In this document: one piece after another, positions 27,801-42,000 of the stretch
How the letters are laid out: the number at the start of each line of letters is the position of its first letter
Position numbering within the stretch: the stretch's first letter is position 1
NCBI GenBank assembly: GCA_029582155.1
Contig: CM055897.1
Location: 9,972,482-10,036,481, forward strand
Direction: 5' to 3'
DNA from: Panopea generosa
Taxonomy: Eukaryota; Mollusca; Bivalvia; Adapedonta; Hiatellidae
Length of the DNA stretch: 64,000 nt
Position numbers and translations under genes: made by a program
The notes under the pieces: generated by a model
Told to the model about the DNA's origin: nothing
The model's database searches: none
The model's input: only the letters and a program-made list of their open reading frames with translations

Positions 27801-30800
27801 AGGACATGTTTAAAACACACCTTTTTAAATAGTGATGTCTTATTGAATCATACGCTATACCATATTTTGCTCTGCTCATCTTCAGCAGGAAATAACAATT
27901 TGATTGAACCAGTTTCAAAATATTGAACGCCATACCCACAATTACTTAAATGGCAATGATATATTGTCCGTCACTAAAATGAGTGAAACTCTCATTGACA
28001 ATAATTAATGACGAAATAACAGAATTATTTATTTAATCAAATGGATATGACAAAGATACAAATTTAATTATTTAGAGACTGTTGATATATTAATACGACA
28101 GCGGAATTAAAACATGTGGATTATGCTATCTTCCATGAAATAAATGATATACCTCTACAAACAACAGCTGTATCCAATGAGTGCTCGTTCCAACAATTGT
28201 TTACTCCCCATTTTCCATGCTTACAGTCCAACAAAGACAGTTCCTCACCAGAACAGCGCGTTTCACCGAACCAGATTTTACCTTCGGCTTGCCAGACAAA
28301 TTCTGATGCATATGTAGCTCTTGCATTTCCACTGTAAGAATTGAAACTTATTATCTATTGTATGTACGAGAGGTGATAATTAAGTTAGTTTATTATGCTT
28401 AACACTGAGCCGTTGAAGCTTTGATTGCATTAAAAAGTTGCAAAATTTAAGAATAAGCTATAGTTAAGCCAATTATGTACAAGGTGTGTGTCTAACGTCA
28501 TCGCAGTATATGTGAAATAATTTTGCAGATATCATTTAAAGCGCGTGCCATTGAGAAAGGGCGGAAAGTCGGATTATTGAATAACGCCCTGTTATGAGAT
28601 TTTAAGCAGCGACGTTAGCCGAAAGTTTATATGGACTCTCGTCTTCAAAATCCTTAAGACAGAAATTGGTTCAACATATTTTCGAATGATAGCAAGACAA
28701 TTATGTTCAAAGATAACACTAGAAAATGTAGACCTGTTACGGTTAAGACATCGAAAATAATTGCTAATGTAGAAATCATGGTGGTGGAGGACATACTTGT
28801 TACAATCCGTTATATTTTTAATTCATTTCCTATAAGTTATGGAACAACAAGGAATTTTACTAAGAAATTCAACATGGGTACCTCATAATGAAATAAATAA
28901 GTAGCATTTCCAAAACGTCACTAGTTTTATACATCATTAGTTCAGAAACATAATGGTTTATACGTTCCCGGGCTTTTTACATTTTATTTATCATTCATAT
29001 ACTCCTGTTTGACTTGCAAAAGTGGGACCCGGTAAGCTCAGTCAGTAATGCGTCTGTTTATCGATCAAGTCGTGGTGAGTTCGACTCCGTGTCCGGCCAC
29101 AGTCCCCATGATGATTGATAAACGACATGAACTACAATTGTCATTGGTTGCTCACCACTGATCAAAGTGGGAAAGTAATCAGTTAAATGCGGAGATTAAT
29201 GTTGATTGAGTACTGGTTAAACTTCCAAGATCCAAGTTATGTTATGTGTTTACTGGTCGTTTTTAAGCCCTTGATAGGAGAAACATGACTTAGCTTCTTT
29301 TACTATGTGACAGCGATTTAATGTCTCGTGTTGATGGTCGGATGTTTCATGATATAAAGAAGTATTGAATGTGATATTAAATAAGTTACAGTACAATACA
29401 TACTAGGGTAATCCCAACATTCTACACACGACTTTGGCTGCATTTTCATCAAAGATATCCAGACACACTGAACCCCACACGTCATTGTGCAATACTTGAA
29501 CTATGCCGTCGCTTGCATGATGTCCATATCGCAGTCGTACTTGGTCGCCATCTGATCTCCCTGTAAGTATAAAGCCATTATAATGAATAAATTAAACATA
29601 TATGTCATTTCATTATTCTAAAAAAATAACAATGCATGTTCGATATATGTCATTGCATTCAAAGCTAAAATCTAGTACAATCGATAAAACACAATTATTA
29701 AATATAGTAATCATTACCATAGCAAAGGATTAGCTGGGTTTTATAGATAGACATTTTGTTTACTTTGTTTTTGTTTTGAGACAATCTATGTTAAATAATA
29801 AAGGTCGATATTGAATACTAGTTTATTCATTTCTTTCCGCAAATGTACTTTTCAAGTTGTAAAGATCAAGAAAAACAATAGAAAAATAGTAACCTATATA
29901 AAGCATATTAATTAACATTGAGAATGCCAGCGACCCGCGGAGTGATATTTGTCAAAATCACGTTACAAAATTCACATTTATACAGAAAATTGGTGAAAAA
30001 CACGCCTTCCAAAATCGTAGTAGTTTTAACCGAAAGATCGGCCGATTTGCTATGTTCCTTCAATAACAGATAAGATATAGATTCTTTTAATACCATCAAT
30101 TTCTTCTCTGGACACATATTTAACAATGCTATTCACCGTTTAAATCGAATTTCACAATTTGCACCTAAAATTTCATTTTTGAACAAAATGATTTATAAAA
30201 TTGGTCCTTGTAACGATATAAATACGAAAACATCACTAGGAAGATCGACATTTCCTCTAGCGACATACAAAGTTTTAAAAAATATTTGGATAAAACTTTT
30301 TTATTGCCGACTCATTACTATTGCACTCAAGAATTGCTAATCGAGCGTTTATTGACAAATCGACTCACACTATAATTCAAATATGAAACTATTCCTTTGA
30401 AACGTATGCTTTGAATGCATTTAATTGTTTCGAATTTTGATAACAAAAATTAAAAATCAGATTTGTCATGTATACCCAATGCCTAACGCTGTACAAGTAA
30501 AATCTTTAAAAACGAGCAGAATAGTGCAGACATTCGGAACACTTTTCCGATTTCCCATATGCCCAATGATGATCAACTGGCTTAGTGTGAATGGTTGTAT
30601 AGCACAGACATCCAAGTAAGCGATGAATAACGTGTATAATAATATATTAAATAAAAAGTCAATGTTTTAGGCTTTAAATAATGTATGTTTTTAACACATA
30701 CTTTTTCAATAATCAAAACAATAATGATTTTCTTTGCAAAAAATATGTTCTCACCGCTTGTCAAAAAGCTGCATTTTAAATAGTAGTGTAGGTCTAATAA

Positions 30801-32021
30801 TTATTTAATTTCACACTAATCTTAACTGTGTGTGCGAGCCGCGTTTGGTTGTTGTGGATATATGTCTGTCTATCAGAAATCGTATTCGCTCAAAAACAAT
30901 TATATTTATTACTATAGGAATAAACATTTGCTTTTTTCATCATTGGCATTTAATCGGGATAGGGTACACGTTTCCTATTATTCTCTGTAAAATCCTTGGT
31001 TATACATCATACACACATTGCAATTATATTTATGTATTCCAATGTGGAATATTTAACTAGTATTGCTGTCAAGCGTATGTATGGGATTATACTCAACAGT
31101 CTCTTACTGTTGTATGTAACGGCGTTCAACGCAACTAATTATCGTTCTGAGGATTTACCAAACTGTTGACCACTACTATATGCATCTTATCTCTGCAAGT
31201 CACTAACTATTTTACAACATACCCAGTTGTAGGAAGATCAAGGCCACACAACAAAGTGAGTGACCGAGTATCACAGAGATTGTGCAAAATTGAAGTATGA
31301 AAAACTATTTTAAGTTAACTTATAAGGTAGCACATGGTAAGTCAGTAGTCAGTCTTGACTGTCATGTCTGGATCAGGGGTCCCAGTTCGAGCCCCGTCCG
31401 GCCAGTCTCCATTATGATTCATGTACAACTTTACGCCTGATTGTCATTTGTTGTCGTATGTTGTTTAGTGACGCTTGCAACAATTTTTCAGTTATATATC
31501 ACGACAGTGTCTGCTTGAGAAAATTTTCCAATCGCTGCCACACTAGAATATCATACTGCAGACACATGGTATAATACCCCACCCTATCACATCATATCGG
31601 CACTGAGTTACCATCCTCTCAAATGCTGAGCGCCAAGTGAGAAAAGTTCTAGTACCATTTCACCAATATGACCAGGTTGGAAATCGAACTCATAACTTTC
31701 CACAGGCAAGGCGGACGCTCTAACCCCATAGACCACCGCTTCGTTTATTGCTATTCGTCTCATCACTAATTAAAGATTGAAATTTATCAGTTACTTGCAG
31801 AAATGGGTGTAATCCATTTCTGGATCACAGGAAAGAATGGTTAGTTATCGATGACATTACAATGACACTATATAACCAAACAAGAAAGATCAAACTAATA
31901 ATTATCTGAACATTTCGTTATAAAATTCTGCAAATTAATAAAAGTAAGCATTTTGAGGATGTGTACACATCATTTTTACAAACCCAGTGAAACATGTTTG
32001 TCAGAAATTCCACGAAAATGT

Positions 32022-32079
<58 letters not shown>

Positions 32080-35000
32080 TATATAAATGACGATTCCATG
32101 ATATATTAAGGATAGACCGAACAGGGTGATCAGAAATACTAACATTTTGCCTTTTGCTAAATCGTTACAAAAACAGTATTTTTTGTACTTTTAATTATTT
32201 GGTTTTACATATGACTATAAATTATTGCAAAAATCAAATACAACTGTCATCAATTACAATCAAAAATATTTACAAACAGTTATATCATATGCAAAGTTAA
32301 TCATGTTTAATATCACATTTGGTCAGACTATAAATGAAACAGTCAAATTAAGATATTTCTTTCCGCTGAGAAATCAATATAAATTTTAAAAAAGTATAAA
32401 ATAAGAATATGTCAATTCCAGTAAAGTGCAAGTGTAGCCTTTCGAGTTGATGTCATGCACGAGACGAATTTATTGATTATTGATAACTATATCAGTCATT
32501 GATTAATACAATGAGCTTCAGAGAAGATGTTTAAAGATATAGATGAAGGCCAGTTGAGCAATAGATAAAAAAAACATCAGAATAGCTCGCTTGAACCGTC
32601 GACTCAAATGATCTAACGAGAGTCCAAATATGGCTTTATTCTCTCAACCAACTGATTAGCTATTCCTTACCATATTATAGAGTAAGCCTACGAATGAATA
32701 ATCAGAATTATCCATTTTTCCATAGCATTTCCATGTAAAAATCAAAGTGAACTTACTGGGTCCTAACAGACCCTAGACTATTATTTAAACACATTTGAAA
32801 CACTTGCTCATAATTAAGAATCATCAACACTAAATATGAACACATTTGGCAAAACATTTTATGAGAACAGAAGTAGTTTTGAAAATTTAATAATTGTACC
32901 TCTTCTAATACCTCATATGGGTATTAAATTCCCTGAACTTTGATAAAGGACTTAGTCTCAAGTGTAACGACTACATAATACTTAAGATCACAAGCTACAA
33001 AATTGAAATCAATCAAGTGCAGTTCATAAGACAGCGTGCTTAATTATTCAAATCATTTGTCATGAAAGTATAGACTTTGATTGAGATTGGTGACTGATCC
33101 AAGTAAACATGAGTTATCGCACTTACTGAACTGAGAGGTATTTTAACTGTCAAACCTAATTTGAAGGTTTAATCTAAACCATGCAGTTGCTGCTAAGATA
33201 TAAACTTTAACCATAGTGTCTACGTCAAACAAGGGCCATAATTAGAAACAAAATCAGGCAAGAGTTATTCCACTTTGATTTCACAACTGCAAATTAAGCC
33301 TTACATAAATGTCAATCAAATACATTAAGTGATTGGTAAAATGTGGACTTTATTTTACTTGCATGCAAAACTTTAACGAGAATTTCTACGTCAAACAAGG
33401 GCAATCATTTGCATTATATTTAAGCAAGAGTATCTTACATAGTTACAGAACTAGATTGGATGACTGGGAAGTCTTGTGTGAAGTTTCACTCACATACATT
33501 GAGTAGGTGGTCAGACATGATTTTGTTGGTACTTACACGCAAATATTTAACCAGAATTTTTAAGTCTAACAAAGGCCATACTTCGCAATATATTCAAGCA
33601 AAGGTTATGTAACCTAGTTGTTATAATATGTTTGATAACTAGAAAGTCCTGTGTGAAGTTTTAATCAAATACATTGAGCTATTGATAAGATATAGTCTTG
33701 CATGCAAAACTTTAACCAAGGTGTGATGCAAACGCTCAGACAAGTAGAATAGCCAAGCTAAAACAAGTAATTCATTGTTTTCACATTTTAAGTACGTTAT
33801 GTAAGATTCCAGAAGAATATTTCTAAAATTTAACAATTATATCTTTTAGGACCTTGCTCCTTTTGGATATTAAATCCAAGAACTAATTTTCTAATCTGGA
33901 AAAAGAGTATCTATTCTGATGTATAAACGGTTTGACCGAGCACCAATATATTTGATATTCCTTTCCTTTCACTTTCTGAACAACCCAACATGAATCTTCA
34001 TCTGTCAATTCTCCGTCAACATGCACCTTAGTTATCCAAATATGCTGAATTCTTGAACTGTGGAGATAATTATGATAATAATTAAATATTTAAAGAAACT
34101 GGCAAAGAGATATGTGCTTTGCAATATTTTTCTAATCTTGTATACAGTCTAAATGACAAGGTAAATTTTTAAGCATATGATCAGTTAACCTAACCATTTT
34201 TTCCCGGGATTCAAACTCAACACTCTAAAATTGATAGTCAGGCACTCCAAAAATTTAGTCGGACCCGATTAGCTCAGTCGGTAGGTAGCGCATATGTCTA
34301 TCAATCCAGGGATTGTGAGTTTGAATCCCAACTCAGCCACAGTTATCGTGATGATTAAAATACGACAATGTGTATATTTACTATTCGTTTCTCACCGCAG
34401 ATTCAAGTGGGAACGTTATGTTATTTTCGGAGATGGGGTGTGCTCGCGTATTGGTTAACCTTCAAACATTCCAGGAAACAGTGGTTAGATTAACTGATCG
34501 TCTGTTAGCCATAGATGGCATAAGACTGACGATAAATATTCAATCAATCAATCAACCAAATGAGCTAACCAAGCTAAGTGCTTTTTTTAATGGAGTTTAA
34601 TGATATTTCCTGCAAATGGCAGGTAATATATATGACATGTTTCGTTTTAGTAGGGGAGGATGAGCTTAATATGAATCTGAATGGCCAATTTGCCTTCCGT
34701 AAGTAATTGTCAAACTTTTTTACATAAAGTGTTGGGACCGTGCTAGGCTCAAACCCTTAACCTCACCCGTGACTGATAAGTGGTCTTAGACAACAGCGCA
34801 TAGGATCTTTCGGTCACTGATTACTCCTCCTGCACCTTTTGAATGTATATATCAATACTGAAAACTGAATGCCACTACAACAAGAGGAAATAAGTAAAAG
34901 CTGTTGTTCATTCAGCAAACATTTAACAATTTAGAAACCAAAAGGGAGCGACGAGGTTTTTGAGTTGTTAATTTTTTACTTAATGAAAATAACTGGCTTA

Positions 35001-38000
35001 GTTTTAAACGTCATTTGACTGACAGTTTATATAACGCTGGGCGGAGCCACGATGGAAACTGAGATGATTGATGTTTGAAAGCCATGAATCTAATACATGA
35101 CATCCGGTACAAGCAGCTAACGCTCTAACCACTGCCCCGTCGCACCGTTTGATTTTGATATTATATGATATTAAGATGCAGGTTTACACATAATTTACGG
35201 CGCAGGATTGTTACATATTTTTATGTTAACCTAGTATAATATCACTTCCGATTCATCGTTCGGTGTTTTCTGTATAACTCGATTCTGGTACGTAAAATGC
35301 CGAACTACATTTCGACTTCCTCGAATATATCATTGGCATTGATTTGTCATGGTAATATGACGCTAATTTGTGACGTTACATCATACGAAGAATAAAAGGA
35401 AAAAAATATTGCGGACTCGCATGATACGGTAATTAAACAAATGGTAAATGGACTATTTTTCTGAGTTATGTGTTAAAAATATCTTACAAAAGTGCTCATT
35501 TATTATTTAATTTATCAAACTTATTGGCAGCTTGTTTAATAAATTCAATTCTTCTTCTGTTGTTCTCTCATATAATCCGCAAGTGAAATGTAACAGTGAC
35601 TGTCTATGATACAAAATGTGGAAATATAACAAGCATGCATGTGGAAATGCATACATGATTTGGCTTCACAAGTTCATTTTGTTCAATTAACCTCAAACTA
35701 ACAGAACATAAGTATGCAACATCTATGAATTCAACGGATAAAAGGATCTGTATGTAAAAAAATGTAATAAATCAAAACTCCTTTGGAATCAAAGTATAGT
35801 TAATACCTGTAATAGTAATGGTTTAACAATAATCGTATAACAATAACCGCATAACACACATCTGTGGCGGCTGGCTCGTTATAATTTATGACATTGGGGT
35901 TTCTCAAGCTTCGTAATGTAGTGGCAATATGGACAACCTGTATCAAAACATAAACATGTTTTATAGAAGTCATGTCCACAGAATTAAATAATAATTACAT
36001 ATTTTAGCGGCAATATATCAGGATATTTCAAGTGTGAATCAGTTGAGTCATATCTTTATCAAAGGGAAGTTTCAAAAAAATTAAAATTGACTAAAAAATT
36101 ATTTTCAAATATACTCTTCCTATTTATATTCACTGACCACGTATTGCCAAAATGATATCTATTTAAACATGCTAGAATAATATATTAAAAAGGGCTTTCG
36201 TCAATTGGGCTACGCGCCTAGTGTAACATATTTGGCAATATTGTTTGTGAAACTATTCAGTTTAAACTTTCTATATGATAATGAGATGTTAAGACAATTT
36301 TAAGACAATTATAGCGTTTTATCATAATACACTCCATTTAAATGAAGTTCAAATATAAAGCTTAGAGGTGACATAATTTACAAAATACAATTACATCTAA
36401 CAGTTTATGCAATATTTCTATTCCATTTATAATATATGCAGATGATCTCAAAGACTTCATAGGGCCATTCTTCAAAAAATTGTTTGCCATGCTTCTACCT
36501 ACTTATTCAAAAACTATCCAAACGTTTTTATTGACATTTTTGTTTTCATGATTTAGGTCTGCTTTTGTTTTAATGTCCATGCGGAATGTTTTAAATGGAG
36601 TTAAACGTCATTTTCAACACATCTCAGCTTATATATAGCATAGCTGGTTTTATTGCTTTCTCACACAAAGTTTTTAGATCGAGCAGGACTCGAACCTACG
36701 ATCTTAGCGGTGAAAAGTAAGTGATCTCTAAACGGCATCTCATACCACTCAGTCACGGAGGATGTATATTATGCAAAATCAAAATCTGGCAAAAATAGCT
36801 ACCTACCTCCCCCCATGAAATATACTGGGTCGGAGCACATCAAACAAACATTTTTAAGATGACCCAATCCGCTGTACTCGTCCTGGCCTAGAGGGCTAAT
36901 TAATCTCAAAACTGTGTGCCTCTCACTGCTGAGTTTGTGAGTTTGGTTAAAACATTTGTATGTGAGAATGTGTATGTAAGAATGTTCGCCAGAATTTTGC
37001 AAATCCGTGGGAAAATGCAGTTTTTCCATTAAACAGAAAAGTATTAATTAATATTTTACAAATTGCAATGATAGTAAATATCAGATATTACATGATTGTA
37101 CTATAATTTCCTGATAAAAGTTTCTCAGTTAAATAACATTAGCATTGCGCACCAGTTTTCGAAATGTTTTCAACGCAACATTCTGTAAAGTTTAAACACC
37201 CGTTTATTTCTTTCATAGAGAACGAGGCCTGTATTACAAAATGTGCCGTACTGTCCAGTTTTGTTAAAATTGACTTTTAAATCAAAGTCTGGTCAAACAA
37301 AATAACCAAAACACTGGGATGGAATACAGCAAACAAGCTCTTCTTCAGGTTAATCTGGTGTGTAATATAGATTCATTCAACATATCGGTTAGTTCACAGG
37401 GTGATGTGGGGGTTTTAAGTTACTTCTGCTAGTGCTTATGGTTGGATCATAGCATCGAGGTATTTCTATGATGGTGCGTTCTCCCATCGAACTTCTATGG
37501 TACACGAAGTATATGTGGAAGTGCAACACAAGAAAACTAGCATACTACTGGAAGAACTGATTAAAGGGAATGGAATGTGGACAAGAGTGAAACTCGTATT
37601 CATTGTAAAATTTCCATAATAGCGTAGTAATTTTGGTTGTTGAATTTTCAGTCACCCGGTTGGTTAAGTAGATAAAGTTTTGTTCATGAGGTTGTCAGTT
37701 TCAGAGGCGGACTCTCCACCACTAGACCATCGCTGCGGTCTAGTACATTGTAGAGGCAGGAGAGACAAAATAAAGAAGGATAGATTGCAGTCGTATCTAT
37801 CTATCTGATAATTAATCTGTTGTTGTGGACAGTGCTTAGCGCAGTGACTCAAGAGAATGAAAATAATAAATGCAGAAATGGTGAAAACAATCAGGCTGAT
37901 ACAAGTATATATTTAAAAAAAAGCTTCAAACAGACATGGTTTCTAGTGAGACATAATTATGTTGTCGGAGGCATAAGGCCGTGTGGAAATGAGGGGCCTC

Positions 38001-39009
38001 AAGTTTGATTTAGGATAAATTCAGCGGTTTTGTTTTATAAAAGGGTAGACATAGCCAGATTAAATTAGACCTTAATATTTGTAACAGGACGATAATTTAT
38101 TCAGTCTGGGACTTGAAATCTTTCGCTGACATGCTTTACCGACTGACCTATTTCTCTCCAAACAGGTTAATAACACACTGTAACATAAGCCCCTACAAAT
38201 TGGAATTTGTCCCCGAATTTCCGTTTAGTCCAAAGAGTCATATAAATATTTCTCAGAATATAATAAGAAATGTAACAGGACACAACGAAAAGCTAGCTGA
38301 CAGTTATATCATTGTCTATTACACTGTGACAATTTCCTCTCCCATAAATTAGAAATTCGTCTTTGAATTTCCAATGGCGAATGTGCTCTTTAATTAAAGC
38401 CAGCATACGCACCCCATAAACTCCCATATTTTGTTAACATTTGCTATATTTCTAATGAATAACATGGGTGCTTATTCAGATTTTGTGTTGAGCCTCCAGA
38501 GTCCACCCCTTTATACTGAACCCCGAATTCGCCGCTGATTTCCATACAGAAAACCACAAGAATGTTTCTCGAAACATATGTAAGTCACAGTCCAGTGCTG
38601 GGTACCATTATGGCATGACGAGAAAAATATGAAGCCATTCTGGGACTTGAACCTGTGACCCTTTGTTGACCTGGTGAATACTCTGCAAATAGAGATAGCC
38701 AGACTGCTGACATACAGTCACTCCTTAGATGTTACATACACACTGTGACATTTTGGATATTCGACCTGCTGTCCATTATCTCAGGAGACAAGAAATAAAA
38801 AAAACGTTAACCTATATGCCTCTGGGTTAACAAACTTTTTAAAGTCCTTGGGTGATTGTTTGAATAAATCTATGGTGCGTGGTATTGACACACGGATATT
38901 TGAGAATGTTTGCAAAAGATGAAAACATACATAACTCGTATGCGACTCGAGAGAAAGAACAGTGAACCGACAAGAAAGAAACAAATGTAACGCCATACGA
39001 ATAGAATGA

Positions 39010-39062
<53 letters not shown>

Positions 39063-42000
39063 CACGCACACGCACGCACACACACGCTAATTTAGATACT
39101 TTCTTTGTTTCCAATCGTGTTTATTAATCCTGTTTTCCGCATTACGGTGACCTGTAAAAATTCAGCGTCTGCCGAAAGGAACACATTTTACACCGTTCGT
39201 AAAATGTACAAAAACTCTTTAATTTGGTATAATTTATACTTAAATTGTTTATGGTAATTTAAAACGGAATAAGTTCAATACTGACTACCATTGCATCTTC
39301 AACATATGATTAACATACAACTTACCGAATCAGAATTATTTCATCGTCGCCTTGTTGGTCAAAACATCTTGTTAATTAAATGGCGGACGCATCCCGGTTA
39401 TTCCACAAAAAGTTCCCGGCAAGAAAACAAAACATAGTTCTGCCTTCGAAAGCAATATACCCGAGTTATGATGTCGTGGCGTTCCTGTTGTAAATAGTCA
39501 TAACACTTATCAAAACGTACTTGATAACTGTCAATAAATCTTACTAGTACAATACGTATTCGGAATAGTTCTTTCTACACGGCTTATGATACTTTTACCA
39601 TAAGTATGAATATCAGTGTACATACTGACTTGTAAGGTTTGTGGAGTGATGGTCCGCCTCGACTCTCACAAACTTATAACGGCATGAATAAATTAATCAC
39701 CATGAGTTTCGTGAATGGAGGTTTTAAAACACATGTCTAAAGGATTGATGTTATTGATAAATTAAAGCATTTCATTCCATCGACCTTCGTGAACAAATTT
39801 CATGTAAGTAAGCCTAGCCTGCAAAATAAGTTTCAAGAGTGAATAATATGCTTCCAATAGGTCAATATTAAACAATGGACAGTGTTAGCGCCTCTTCCTT
39901 TATCATCTCTTTACCTTCACAAAAGACAGCTGCCTCCTGGGCATGGGAACAGTTATGCACACCCCATCCATCATGTTGACAATCTGCTAAAGATGTCTCA
40001 TTGCCGAAACATACAACATTATCTAACCATATATTACTTGTGCCTTGTTCGAAATAACCGAACTCTCCAAACAACTCAATAGAATGGTTACTGAAACAAT
40101 AAAAGTATAATATAATATGTTTGTTTGTGCCAAATGGTAGGCTCCAGTTACTTACTGAAGAAGGTGGTTGTACCCAGATTCGTTTTGAAGTATTCCTCCA
40201 TGAATACAAAAGGATATGTCATATATAGCATTCGTAAGTTGTTAATGGATTTATTAATTATTATTAGTACTTGCTTATTTAACCTGTGTAAAGAGAGGCA
40301 TACTATATCTAGTTTAAACTGGAAATACTTATGTGGGGTATAATGGTGGACATTCACCCTTGTTTCCTATTTTATTGAAAATCATTGGTTTTATTTAATG
40401 ATATTCTTTCTGTTATTTGAATGTTATTATTGATATGTTTGGAACATTCATTATGCAGGCCTTGACATGTGTGTCATGGTTAATTTATAGTTTAGAAAAG
40501 AATTTGCAGTGTGAAAAGCTGGTATGAATATATCATTTTGGAAGTACATTTTACTTTGCCAACAGCGTACACTACGTTTCAGTGATTGCACTGCAGTAAA
40601 CAAACAATAGAATTTATAAACTGTTTTCTTCACTACAGAAAAAAAATGCAATAGTGGTTTAAAAGATAAAGTTCAAATAGAAGGGCTGTACGAATAATTT
40701 TGCAGCTTTTTTCACAGCCAAGTGGCATTTAATAAGCCTTACGTGTCTTACATATAAATAATATACGTGTATAACTGGAATATATCAACACTTATTCGGG
40801 GAAAGACATTTATTTGAGAAATTAGACGTTTAAGTGGTACAAATATTTTACTAAGGAGAACATTTATAATCTATTTTAAATTCAATAAATATCAATTGTA
40901 TTTCATCAAATAGACATGATCAAATTTGGTATGAACACTGTATAATTGTCGTTATACAGATTTCTTCATGTAATCATTCTTTATGGCATTGATGATTTAT
41001 AATTTAATTTATAATGAAAAACACAAAGACCAAGCAGCTAGGTCTCTTTGTGAAACTATAGAATACTAAGTCTAGCAGTCAACACGGACTATCATAATAT
41101 TCATGAATAAGATATAAAGTGATTTAATGATTAATAAACCTTACATCTTACATTGCAAAAACATCATCTCGGCATTTATAAAAATACCTTAATTGAAGAA
41201 AAACGGTATATGTACCGTATCATTAAGAAGTAAGAGTCGTTTTCCTTCAATATATATTTTATCGAACCGTTATTGGCTAAATGAAATGATTTGTCCATTT
41301 CAAGGCATCTTTATTTCTAAATTAACATTGCAATGCTTACAAACTGTTCAAATTATAAACAATTAAATAAGGGAAATGTGATTTTTATACAACATTTAAA
41401 AAAACAACAGGCATTTTGTTTGCAAAATGTTACTTTAATGTTTATGTTTAATTCATGTTTACTGAGATATCAAATAATTATACAAAAATAATTATTGATA
41501 CTCTGTAATAAAAATACTGATGAACATGTAGCAACCTGGTTCGAGTAACCTAGTCGGTAGGGAAGCGCGTCTTTTGCCCGCTCACAGTCTCCGTGATGAT
41601 AGATATACGACACTACGTGTGATTGCTATTCGTCTCTCATTGTTAATTCAAGTGGGTAGGCTATATGTTTATTCGGTAGATGGGTATGCTTTAGTACTGG
41701 TTCTAGAATTTTAGGACACAAGTTAAAGTTATGATCGATGTTAGTGCTCGGTGGCATAAAAAAATACATGTACTGTAGTGATTCAAAGAAAGGAAAGCCA
41801 ATACTCAAACGGGGTTTTGAGTCCCGGCTCAATATACTTCATGGGTTATTTAAGGAGCCTTTTTTCGTATATTATAGGTTCTCAAAAGTCTCATTTATCA
41901 ATAGGTCTCAGAGTTAATTACTTATAAGTACCTAGGCAAACCTAGTTCCCTACATACGACAATGGCCGCCTGGGTGTTCCAATTTGTATCACACACTGTA

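Noticed and set aside
28116..28337. Plus-strand open frame
   Set aside because: It is the antisense shadow of the SRCR 4 second-half exon.
36666..36765. Possible functional tRNA gene with a long variable arm
   Set aside because: A and B boxes are present but no complete acceptor stem could be paired; a SINE head is more likely.
36799..37029. Minus-strand open frame of 76 codons as a possible extra exon in the long SRCR 3-4 intron
   Set aside because: No domain, no convincing splice sites, and it adjoins a tRNA-like SINE head; the neighbouring exons already join in phase.
38781..39114. Three overlapping Cys/Val-rich open frames
   Set aside because: They are translations of a (CA)n microsatellite.
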